Shown piece by piece: positions 52,901 through 59,856 of a stretch of DNA of 64,000 bases. The DNA lies in assembly GCF_024178315.1 (NCBI RefSeq), contig NZ_JAMZIK010000001.1:31010-95009 (forward strand). The letters are read 5' to 3'. The stretch's first letter is position 1. The number at the start of each line of letters is the position of its first letter. The position numbers and the translations under genes are program-made. Source of the stretch: Siccirubricoccus soli (GTDB taxonomy: Bacteria; Pseudomonadota; Alphaproteobacteria; Acetobacterales; Acetobacteraceae). The notes below the pieces were generated by a model. That model was given only the letters and a program-made list of their open reading frames with translations, was not told the DNA's origin and searched no databases.

Positions 52901-55154
52901 TGCCGGACGGTTCGCCCTGAGCGCCGACGTCGCCTTCTTCGGCGATGATCCCGGATTCCTTCTTGTGCTGCGGGGGACGATCGAGGGAGATGGCCCTAGC
53001 CGAGTCCTAAGGACGGACGGGCACCTGTCGATCCTGCGCCACATACCGCTGTTCCGTACGCGCGGCACGGTGGATTTCAACCGTTCTCGCATTGACCTCA
53101 TGAGCGAGACGGAGGGCCCGCTGGCCCGCATCCTACGCGTCGCGTCAGCGACGGTGATCGATGCTGGGCAGGGCCGTGTCGAGGGATCGGCTGAGACGTC
53201 ACTCCTTGGGCTGAGAACGGCTGGCACCTTCTCTATCGGGCTTAGGGGTACGCAGCAGGCTGTCGTGAGCGGCGAGGCGCGGTGGCCAGGCGTCGGTACT
53301 GCCACGCTCGGCATCACCTCTGGGGCGGACTTCCGCAACCCGAGCGGCCGCGGCTCGCTGGACCTCAGCGCGTTCGGGCACCGGGTGTCGAGCGCCTCCG
53401 TTGGCCTCGACCTCTCCAAGGCGGATCTGAGCTTCCGTGCGTTCGGCGCCAAGGTGCGCATCATCGCCCCGTCGGTCACCCGAATCGACGCCCGCGTCAT
53501 CGAGCGCGCAATCCGCGCCCTGCTGGACTTCAAGCTTGACTGGAATGCGCTAAAGAACCGCCAGATCACCATCAACCTGCTTGACCCGGGCGGCAACCCG
53601 ACCGACCAAGCGGCCGGGGGCGGTGACCCGCTCGACGGCAGCGCTTCGGAGCAGGCCGAACGAGCGCCTGCGCCGGAGCCTGATCCGCGCAACCCGAACG
53701 CCACGCCGCCTCCGACGCCCGATCCGAACCCCGGCACCGTCGCAGGCCGCGGCAACTTCAACTGGACGAAGGTAGGACCTGTTCGCGACCATTGCGCAGA
53801 ACGCTCCGACCATGTCGGGCCTTTCCGTACCCCTGCAAGCCACAACCGGGCCACGGAGGCCGAAGTTAATCTTTGGTGGCTTGAGACCCCAGTGCTACCG
53901 GGTCACGTCTTTGAAGCGGATGTCGTCGAACAAGCTAACTTTGCCTGGCTTAACGGTAGCTGGACGCGCATCGCATCGAGAGCGGTGTACGAAGCCTCGC
54001 GCAATGGGACAGTGGTCGATTGCTTCGATGTGGCCGACCTTCCGTATCAGAGCTTTCATTTTCCCGACATTGGAGGGCCCGCCGCAGAGAGCAGTCAAGT
54101 CGCGGTCGTGGCCCCGGCAGACGGTGAGCCCAGGCTCCAGGTGCTTGTGTTCCGGTACCAGGCGGAACCTTTGGGCCTGCCGCTGCCGTCGGGCGCGGAC
54201 CGCGTGATCTTCGATTCCGACCTAGCTACAGCGCGACGGAACGGTTGGCGTATGACGGAGGTGGGCGGTCATCTCCTGCGGACGCTCGCAGAGGCCGTGG
54301 CTAGGAAGGACCGCGAGTGGACGGTGCAACGCGTGCATTCGCTGCCTCCTTCCGATCTTGTGCCGGGCTGGCGGCTCGAGCCGGCCTACGTTCTGGACCG
54401 TCTCAGATACGACAACGTGCGCGAGATCTCGATCGAGCGACCGACCCTTGGCGGCCTTCCCGGCAGTAAGCAGTGGCGCAACTCGCCACCTCCTGCAGCA
54501 GATTTCTATCGGATACTGGAGCGGGAGCCGAGCGGACCGATCGCGCGCCTTCTCGCTGCCGCGCCGCGCTTCGATCGTGACCTCCGCCTGTTGACCGACC
54601 GGGAAAGCCGCTGCGCCCTGCTCCAGGCGACAGCCCCCGGCGGGCTCTTCCTGGTTGCCCTGCACGATCAGCGCCACGGGGTGGTGCTCCTCACCCGCCC
54701 GCGCACGGTGGCCGGCGACGCCCATGAGGACGCCCTACGGCTTCTTCGCAGCCTCTGCGACACCTTGGCAGGTTGGGGCCGGGACTCGGAACTGGTGCTC
54801 GGCGGCGCCAGCACGGCAGGCGAAGTACCCATCGCGGCCGGTCGTTACGTTATTGACGACCGGACGGCGATCTGGTGGCTCGCGTGGCCACGGAATGGTG
54901 GCCCGACTCCCCGGGCTAGCGACGGCTCGAGCCCAGTGGAGCGACGCTGCCTGGGCGAGCCGGAGTTGATCGACGCTCTCAATAAGAATGGCGACCTCGT
55001 ACGCGACAGCACGATCCTGAACTGGTCTTCGGCGAACCACCGTCGCCAGATGCTGTCGATCCTTGCCGGCCAGCCCAGCGACTGGGCGCCGTACTTTCGA
55101 GCGAACCCACGTGGCGTGTTCCTGGCGCGCGCTCAACCCGGTTCCTGCCAATGA
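49914..55154 (+). CDS. Giant exported protein of unknown function, first gene of the MotA/MotB-like operon
   Basis: 1746 residues. The ATG at 49914 has GGGAGGA nine bases upstream and gives a signal-like N-terminus: an Arg/Lys-rich start, then VVRGALAAALVLSTPSFGHS. Residues 40-330 are helical. About 380-1240 alternate amphipathic strands with short helices (RLGPKLIAATLPAELLPRFA; VALPPRLVETAMRAVAPGLD; GTVDFNRSRIDLMSETEGPL), reminiscent of AsmA/TamB/YhdP-type lipid-bridge proteins; this is a visual resemblance only. A Pro-rich linker follows (EPDPRNPNATPPPTPDPNPG, about 1250-1280), then a C-terminal domain with six cysteines, the last in PGSCQ. Probably periplasmic. Overlaps the channel gene as ATGA, so likely acts with it. 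Confidence 0.8.
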   Translation: MRRLTSLLKLRRMRLPSPAVVRGALAAALVLSTPSFGHSLDFSACWRARPTAEAESWWLFARNWQDLEAAADPREASPFARIGWERVARALATVAQEPETLRALGTGDFRPLLAGADRERYCRGLDAVVGSTAAGTLDVPLQLIEARAVLEALAPVVPDILADLVSRPAPNPGQVEERVRAELGRVTLDRRLGGQLRLLATEVGDAAAWPVSRPDDWPRDQAWPPTRELLLQLSETLASPLQDGLRICDGKQIAVSAQLRQQLQSARALAAKLAGAVSAWSQTCLNAVEEATAARPDLMPGGGLVEPHYIGTAEVPGGAAAQDQAGATPRPALQDIAGSADSYALVLVRESEGRPAETLPLGVVVRNVESVRDDRGIRRPRRYAVNIMSPSIESVRMDALAPTLGRLGLPAFMRLRGARPEISSDFRNISLILEAGVPALGLQKEFELRLVVDGKEQDPHRIIEAIRKDLELEIRQRVDEARLALRLEGIGSPLTLEVQDYRFDAARSAVRINAQFEVPSPSWLALAAGESAAPLRFEAALDIDLLAERLGPKLIAATLPAELLPRFARFVSQRLDALELGRGACVQTFGLEVVQTPSGAIRLVAALKTRDAPVRHSMVIPWSGQPDEVVASVIRAAGLSGEMLAACARDWLLARAGLDVQAWVRGLEGREISLLGLAFVVRNATWEGGVRGHLRANFESRDQQGLRLEGVTVGGGWRPGQPLSARQISFAGVALPPRLVETAMRAVAPGLDKLVSVRGARIVDDGAEADLTLAVPGVADPIAVDAVRLSFSQAGDAFRGALQALLLDAVEREARKLASSLAALGRVRPESIRLARDRGTGRHLSNLHLADPGKGPELVVRAEADVGYGVLLPFLVTLPDFRVQVEDDFNGLVAPLLGSVVSEVASALGGLTLGSGLAVDDVEPLIDAANKRFGVTFTADLKLGDTIGFGARGIVLDRHGLGLPPSFTVAARLPGPVPIPPHFQLNTVGGTLWREPAGRFALSADVAFFGDDPGFLLVLRGTIEGDGPSRVLRTDGHLSILRHIPLFRTRGTVDFNRSRIDLMSETEGPLARILRVASATVIDAGQGRVEGSAETSLLGLRTAGTFSIGLRGTQQAVVSGEARWPGVGTATLGITSGADFRNPSGRGSLDLSAFGHRVSSASVGLDLSKADLSFRAFGAKVRIIAPSVTRIDARVIERAIRALLDFKLDWNALKNRQITINLLDPGGNPTDQAAGGGDPLDGSASEQAERAPAPEPDPRNPNATPPPTPDPNPGTVAGRGNFNWTKVGPVRDHCAERSDHVGPFRTPASHNRATEAEVNLWWLETPVLPGHVFEADVVEQANFAWLNGSWTRIASRAVYEASRNGTVVDCFDVADLPYQSFHFPDIGGPAAESSQVAVVAPADGEPRLQVLVFRYQAEPLGLPLPSGADRVIFDSDLATARRNGWRMTEVGGHLLRTLAEAVARKDREWTVQRVHSLPPSDLVPGWRLEPAYVLDRLRYDNVREISIERPTLGGLPGSKQWRNSPPPAADFYRILEREPSGPIARLLAAAPRFDRDLRLLTDRESRCALLQATAPGGLFLVALHDQRHGVVLLTRPRTVAGDAHEDALRLLRSLCDTLAGWGRDSELVLGGASTAGEVPIAAGRYVIDDRTAIWWLAWPRNGGPTPRASDGSSPVERRCLGEPELIDALNKNGDLVRDSTILNWSSANHRRQMLSILAGQPSDWAPYFRANPRGVFLARAQPGSCQ

Positions 55155-57037
55155 CGAAGGTGCGTCCTGCCTCCAGGCCTGGTGACGGACGGCTGCATAT
55201 GCAGCCCTCCCTGACGGTGCAGTTGCTGCTCGCGGTCGTCACCGCCGGCCTTTCGCTGCTGCTCTACGGAGCAGCTCTGCAGCAACTGCGAGGGCAATTG
55301 GCGGATGCCTATCGCGCGACGCCGATCCTGCGCGTCATCCTCGAGGACAGCGCCGGCAAGGCCCTTCTCCCGGTGGCCTGGGTCGGTGCGGGGCGGCTGC
55401 ACGACACACCGGCTGGCGCGCCACAGCAGGAGCCGGACGCCAGCGGCACGACGGCACCCGCCCCCTCCACCGGCAGACCGGAATTCGCTGACGCACGGCC
55501 GCCGACCCGCGCCGACCTCTTCGAGGTGCTTAGAGTGCTGGGAATTGTGGAGCCAGACCGTGAGCTATCCGAGTTCACAGGCGAGCGGGTCGGTGAGGCG
55601 GACCGGCCGGTGCAAGAGCTCATCGCACACATGGAGGCCGTGGTCAGGGATGGCGGGCGGGATCTGCGGGACATCGGACAACTGTGGTTCGTGACGCGTC
55701 TTGCAGCAAGGCTCGGGAACGCCCATGGCGGCTGCGGGGGGGCGCCGTCGTCGGTGTGCTGGGAGGCCGCACTGGCCCAGGCCTTGGCGGGATATCCCGG
55801 AAGATCGGAAGCGTTCCTCCGACAGGCCCGCGACAGGCCGCGCAGGATAGGAGGCGGCTGCCAGTGCGCGTGGACGGAGAATGGCGCGCTGTCGGGTGTG
55901 CCGGGCCTCACGAGCTACGCCTTCTCATTCGGGAGCGACGCGTTGGGCGACACCGCCGCGGCGCGCGCGCTGTTGCTCCTCGCAGGCGCTATTCCGCTCG
56001 AAGCGGGCGCTCCGGCCCCCGCAGGCTCAGGGCAGGCGAGCGCTGCGTCAGTGCCGGAGGGTGCCGCGGCGCCGCAGCCCGCGGCCGAGGAGCAGCGCGC
56101 GGCAACGCAGGTCGCCGAGGTTTTCATCCGCAGGTTGCTCAGCCGCGCCCGCACGGCACCGGATGTCGAGACTGAGCGGTTCTGGATCGACATGCTCCAG
56201 GGCTGGCCTCAGCTCCTCCTCGTCTGGACGACGCTCCTGTTGACGTCCTTGATCGCGGCTAGGACATTCATGCGCTGGCGCCTCCGCCGCGAGGTTCGGT
56301 GGCTCACCGAATGGCTTGCCAAGCAACGCAGGCTCGCACCACCGCACGGACAGCAAGGCCGGGCTGTGGTGCAAGACATCGTCGCCACGCTGGACCGGTG
56401 GCTCGCGTCCGGCAGGAGGTCCGCCGGAGAGAGGCTCTGGAGCTCCCCAGGGAGGAACGGATCTCCGGCTGGATCTGCTGCACAGCTACTGAGAGATCGG
56501 TACCCGCGCGTTGCCACAAGGCTTGAACGACTGCTCTGGTGCCACCATGCGGGCCACATCAGGAAGGACAGCCTGGCTCTTCTTATGGCCAGCAAGGCGG
56601 TAAAGCGGCTCCTGGTCGGGGAGCCGCAGCCCGAGCTGTTCCGGGAATTTTGCGAGGCCCGCCGCGCGATCGTGGATGAAACGGCTTGGCTGCCGAGATA
56701 CTTGGCCCGCGCACTGCCTGCGCTTGGGTTCATCGGCACTGTGCTCGGCATCCTCTACGGGCTGAGCGGCGCCGACTCAATCGTGCGCGCGGCGGGTCAG
56801 GAAGAGCGCGCGGCGGCCATGTCTGTTGTCACTGGCCCCCTGGGGCTGGCCTTCTCGACGACCTTCTTCGCGCTTGCCGCCGGCCTGGTGACTGGTTTCC
56901 TCATTGATCGGGAGACGGCGAGGGAGCGTCTGCTGCTCCTCGAGTTCGAGGAGGCGCTGATCGAGGCGATCGATCCGGCGGAGCACGCTCCGGCGAGCGT
57001 CCGAGGAGCCGTCACGCCGCAAGCGGTGGGGGACTGA
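55151..57037 (+). CDS. MotA/TolQ/ExbB-like proton-channel protein with long N-terminal insert
   Basis: 628 residues. TM1 about residues 19-42 (TVQLLLAVVTAGLSLLLYGA). Then about 300 residues, Pro/Ala-rich with a Cys-containing patch (GGCGGAPSSVCWEAALAQAL; GGGCQCAWTENG). TM2 about 350-372 (PQLLLVWTTLLLTSLIAART), a cytoplasmic basic segment, then the MotA/ExbB core: RALPALGFIGTVLGILYGLS (TM3) and VTGPLGLAFSTTFFALAAGL (TM4), the usual conserved hairpin with a Thr-rich pore face. Predicted inner-membrane ion channel using proton motive force. Its gene overlaps the giant gene and is 1 bp from the next. Confidence 0.88.
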   Translation: MTKVRPASRPGDGRLHMQPSLTVQLLLAVVTAGLSLLLYGAALQQLRGQLADAYRATPILRVILEDSAGKALLPVAWVGAGRLHDTPAGAPQQEPDASGTTAPAPSTGRPEFADARPPTRADLFEVLRVLGIVEPDRELSEFTGERVGEADRPVQELIAHMEAVVRDGGRDLRDIGQLWFVTRLAARLGNAHGGCGGAPSSVCWEAALAQALAGYPGRSEAFLRQARDRPRRIGGGCQCAWTENGALSGVPGLTSYAFSFGSDALGDTAAARALLLLAGAIPLEAGAPAPAGSGQASAASVPEGAAAPQPAAEEQRAATQVAEVFIRRLLSRARTAPDVETERFWIDMLQGWPQLLLVWTTLLLTSLIAARTFMRWRLRREVRWLTEWLAKQRRLAPPHGQQGRAVVQDIVATLDRWLASGRRSAGERLWSSPGRNGSPAGSAAQLLRDRYPRVATRLERLLWCHHAGHIRKDSLALLMASKAVKRLLVGEPQPELFREFCEARRAIVDETAWLPRYLARALPALGFIGTVLGILYGLSGADSIVRAAGQEERAAAMSVVTGPLGLAFSTTFFALAAGLVTGFLIDRETARERLLLLEFEEALIEAIDPAEHAPASVRGAVTPQAVGD

Positions 57038-57038
57038 G

Positions 57039-57647
57039 GTGCGCGCGGACCAGGACGGCGATGGGGCCCTCTCGCTCAGCTTCGTGGACTGCATCAGCTG
57101 CGGCCTCGCGGCCGCGATCTTTCTCTTCGTCGTCTTCGGCGTCGTCCTCGGCACACCAGGCTCGAATGCGGGCCTCCTCGGCGAGGCCCCTCCCGCCGAG
57201 GTGCGCGGCGCGTTTGGCAGGGAGCCGCTCGACCTGGAGGTGCGGTTCGACCAGCCGGTCGAGATCGGGGGGGCGGCGCCGGGCGATGCAACGCTTTCCG
57301 GGTGGCTCGTCCCAAGCGGCGGCAACGACCGGGTCGTGGTCGCTGACGTACAGCGCCCGCTTGCCGCGCAGGGGAAGTTCGCGATCGGGTTCCTCAGGAG
57401 GTTCGATCGCGGTTTTGCCGCTCGGGCCAGCAATCAGTCGTTCACCTCATTGAGGGAGACAGGTCTAGAGGTGTACGCAAATTCTGCGCCGTCCGGCTGG
57501 ATACTGATCCACCGCTCCTACGCCACCACGATGTTCAGGTTCGATTGCGCGGCGCGTCCGGACAGCCGAAGGTACCGGATCATCAGCCGGATCAACCACC
57601 GGACGATGCGGCCGGAGAGCGGATGCGAGATCAAGGACGGCGGCTAG
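57039..57647 (+). CDS. MotB/ExbD-like single-pass membrane protein A
   Basis: 202 residues, GTG start. A short cytoplasmic head, then one membrane helix GALSLSFVDCISCGLAAAIF followed by LFVVFGVVLG. Asp17 sits at the helix entry, where MotB, TolR, ExbD and ZorB carry their proton-accepting aspartate. The rest (about residue 40 on) is predicted periplasmic, beta-rich (LEVRFDQPVEIGGAAPGDAT, SGWLVPSGGNDRVVVADVQR), with no OmpA peptidoglycan-binding domain. Pairs with the channel upstream. Overlaps the next gene by 25 bp. Confidence 0.82.
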   Translation: MRADQDGDGALSLSFVDCISCGLAAAIFLFVVFGVVLGTPGSNAGLLGEAPPAEVRGAFGREPLDLEVRFDQPVEIGGAAPGDATLSGWLVPSGGNDRVVVADVQRPLAAQGKFAIGFLRRFDRGFAARASNQSFTSLRETGLEVYANSAPSGWILIHRSYATTMFRFDCAARPDSRRYRIISRINHRTMRPESGCEIKDGG

Positions 57648-58357
57648 CACGCGCCCGGACGGGCGGCGCCGCCACCGCATTGAGCTTCCTGGATGTCCTG
57701 GCGAACGCGCTCGGGGCGATGGTGCTCCTCTTCGTCGCGCTCGCTGCGCTTCAGGCCCCGCAGGCGGGCGGCAGCAAGGCAGCCATCCCGTTCGTGCGGT
57801 TCGAGTGGACGGTGCACCAGGATCCGGGGGCGCTGCTGCGCATCCGCGTGACGCCTCCCTCGGCGGTGATCATGAGGTACGCGCCCGAGCCGGCGGTGGA
57901 GCACACCGCGTTCTACGTCGGCGTGGACCAGCTTGAGCGGGCGGCCGGCCCCGCGCAATGCACGCTGCCCGGCATGCGATCGCATTCGCTCATCGGGTTC
58001 GACGTGGCTTGGTCGCCCAACGCAGCCTACGCTGCCAGCGACGATCCGAACAGGCCGCTCCGGAATCGTACATTCGTGCTGCGCCTGCACGACCCGGAGC
58101 CCGGTTCCTGGCGGGCGGACGCCATGTATTTCGACCGCGCGGACGGCGTCCTGCTCAGGCGTGACCCGCTGCATGTGACGCTCACGACCTCGACCGATCG
58201 ATCCAGCTCCGCCGATCCGCCGTTCAGGGAGACATTCAGGCTTGCGTTTGGCGAACTGCTTGAAGGGCCGCGAATCAGCATAGGAACCGCCGCTCGGCCG
58301 CTTTGGGGAGACGAGCCGCGTCTTGCAATTTGCGGCGTAGAATGGACAAGGAAGTGA
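57623..58357 (+). CDS. MotB/ExbD-like single-pass membrane protein B
   Basis: 244 residues, ATG at 57623. Basic N-terminus (MRDQGRRLARARTGG), then the helix ATALSFLDVLANALGAMVLL followed by FVALAAL with Asp24 in the same place as Asp17 of protein A; the shared pattern is LSF(V/L)D plus a small-residue-rich helix. The periplasmic part (about 50-244) is beta-rich, with WTVHQDPGALLRIRVTPPSA and FVLRLHDPEPGSWRADAMYF. No OmpA domain. Two different aspartate subunits beside one channel subunit suggest a heteromeric rotor or stator-like core. Confidence 0.82.
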   Translation: MRDQGRRLARARTGGAATALSFLDVLANALGAMVLLFVALAALQAPQAGGSKAAIPFVRFEWTVHQDPGALLRIRVTPPSAVIMRYAPEPAVEHTAFYVGVDQLERAAGPAQCTLPGMRSHSLIGFDVAWSPNAAYAASDDPNRPLRNRTFVLRLHDPEPGSWRADAMYFDRADGVLLRRDPLHVTLTTSTDRSSSADPPFRETFRLAFGELLEGPRISIGTAARPLWGDEPRLAICGVEWTRK

Positions 58358-58520
58358 TGTCGCCTGGGTCGAAGACCACCGCATCGTCCATCCGCTCAGC
58401 GATTCGCGCGTGCGGTTGCCCGGCAAGTTCATTACCTGGCAGTCAACCAACCCAGCGGAGTGTCCGGATTGGGGAGCACCCTACGTCCGGAAGATTGACT
58501 CCGTGCTAGAGGAGGCGCTT

Positions 58521-59186
58521 GTGCGGAAATCATTGAGCTTGTCTGCAGTCGCGGTTTCGTTGGCGATTTCCGCGCCAGCATCAGCGGCTGAATGGTATGA
58601 GACGGCAGGCACGACCTACGGCGCTCCGTCCAGACTCGCTTGCCAAACCGTGTACAACAGTCGGGACCTGGGACAGAAGCTTGGGAACGTTCCCTTCAGC
58701 CTCCGTGGCCAAGTGACCTCCGATCGCCATTGGGCGCGAATGACGCGAGCTCAGCGGAATCAAGTCACCGGCGGTGCCACGAGCGGGCAGAAGGTCCTCG
58801 CTTCAGCGACATTGGACGGTAGCTGGCCGAGGGTCCTAGGTGACCTCTATGGGCAAGTGGCTGACGCCAAGGTACCATACTGGGTCCAAGGGGCCGCAGC
58901 AGTCGGTTCTCTGCCATTGCCACCGCTCGCTGGCCTAACGCTCGGCGGTGGGCTGACTTTGCTCGATTGGGCGCTCGGTCCAGGCAACGCTGCGCGTTCC
59001 ACGGCGAATGAGGTCGCGGTGCTGATCCGCTCCGGCGGAACACTCGAGCGTCACTTCGCGATCAGTATCGACTCTCAGGAGCGGCCCTGGCTCAACCAGC
59101 AGCTCGTTTTCCGTACCACGGTCAACAGCCAGCCGCGTGCCTACGTGCTCTGTTCGACGCGCTACCCGCTCGAGCTTGTGAACTGA
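58521..59186 (+). CDS. Small exported protein, last gene of the MotA/MotB-like operon
   Basis: 221 residues, GTG start with GAGGAGG five to six bases upstream, giving signal peptide MRKSLSLSAVAVSLAISAPASA. Mature part: EWYETAGTTYGAPSRLACQT, then VLGDLYGQVADAKVPYWVQG, a Gly/Leu-rich hydrophobic stretch PLPPLAGLTLGGGLTLLDWA that could be membrane-active, and a final strand region with a second Cys (AYVLCSTRYPLELVN). No family recognised. 163 bp separate it from the previous gene; an open frame runs through that gap without a good start. Confidence 0.7.
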   Translation: MRKSLSLSAVAVSLAISAPASAAEWYETAGTTYGAPSRLACQTVYNSRDLGQKLGNVPFSLRGQVTSDRHWARMTRAQRNQVTGGATSGQKVLASATLDGSWPRVLGDLYGQVADAKVPYWVQGAAAVGSLPLPPLAGLTLGGGLTLLDWALGPGNAARSTANEVAVLIRSGGTLERHFAISIDSQERPWLNQQLVFRTTVNSQPRAYVLCSTRYPLELVN

Positions 59187-59293
59187 TGGCGAGAAAAGCT
59201 CTGCGGCATGTGGGTAGCGAGCAGTCTTTGTACTTCGCCCCTGCTGGGTCGGCATCGAGCTCCAGAGACGGTTCGCCCCCGGTTCCTCTCGCC

Positions 59294-59524
59294 ACACCAT
59301 TCCTTCCTGCAAACTCGCTCTCCGGTTGGCCGACCGGCGCCTGGAACCGCAGGTTGCGCCAGGGTGAGCGCAGGGACCTTAGGAGTGCTGGGGCCACGTA
59401 GGGCCGGAATTCTCTCTCCGGGTGGCGTTTCCTCTCCGGACCCGGGGACTTGGCCGATTTAGTCCCTAGGTTCGGACCTAGGCGAATGGGCGATCTCCAG
59501 ACAGCAACTCCAGCAGCAGTTGGA
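59294..59524 (+). repeat. Right copy of the 231-bp direct repeat
   Basis: Gapless counterpart of 39846-40076 at an offset of 19,448 bp, again beginning ACACCA but here with no tRNA in front of it. It lies between the convergent MotA/MotB-like operon and the helicase gene. Confidence 0.85.
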
Positions 59525-59856
59525 AAACGAACTGCCCCGCCGTTTGGCTCTGGCGACGAACTCAGATCCGCCGCTGCTCAGAAGGAATCCTCGCCCACGC
59601 TAGAACGACCCCGCTCGTGCCGTGGGGCCCGGTTAGGAAGCTCCGCTCTTGGCCGAAAGCCGGCTGTCTGCTTTTAGGCGGATCAGGCTGGAAGCGGACC
59701 GTGATTTCACGACCCGTCGGCGGCGATGCGACGTGGAAACTAGGGCCTGTTTGGAACGGAATGGTCGACATCGCCGTCATCCCCCGGGGGCGCATCCGTG
59801 TTGGCGGCAATGTTGCGGTCCAGACGAACTATGTCGGAGCTTCCACCCAGGTCGGA
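59525..59856. other. Gap of 332 bp with no recognised gene
   Basis: Between the right repeat and the 3' end of the helicase gene. Frames here on both strands lack any recognisable motif; one run near 59690-59800 could be a decayed fragment, but I cannot identify it. Confidence 0.5.

Larger units (their letters stand above)
39846..59524. mobile_element. Putative genomic island at tRNA-Arg(CCU), about 19.7 kb
   Basis: Interval bounded by the two 231-bp direct repeats and anchored at the 3' end of a tRNA gene. Contents are accessory: a CoiA-like nuclease, a YhaO/YhaN pair, a broken serine recombinase with its accessory gene, a broken phage prohead protease, and a five-gene MotA/MotB-like operon. 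No intact integrase lies inside, so any mobility is lost or supplied in trans. Extent is an inference from the repeats; the Hachiman-like gene to the right may belong to a larger island. Confidence 0.6.

Noticed and set aside
59187..59299. tRNA 3' half in front of the right repeat
   Set aside because: ACACCA is present, but the preceding bases cannot form a T-arm or acceptor strand, so only the six-base match to the tRNA end is supportable.
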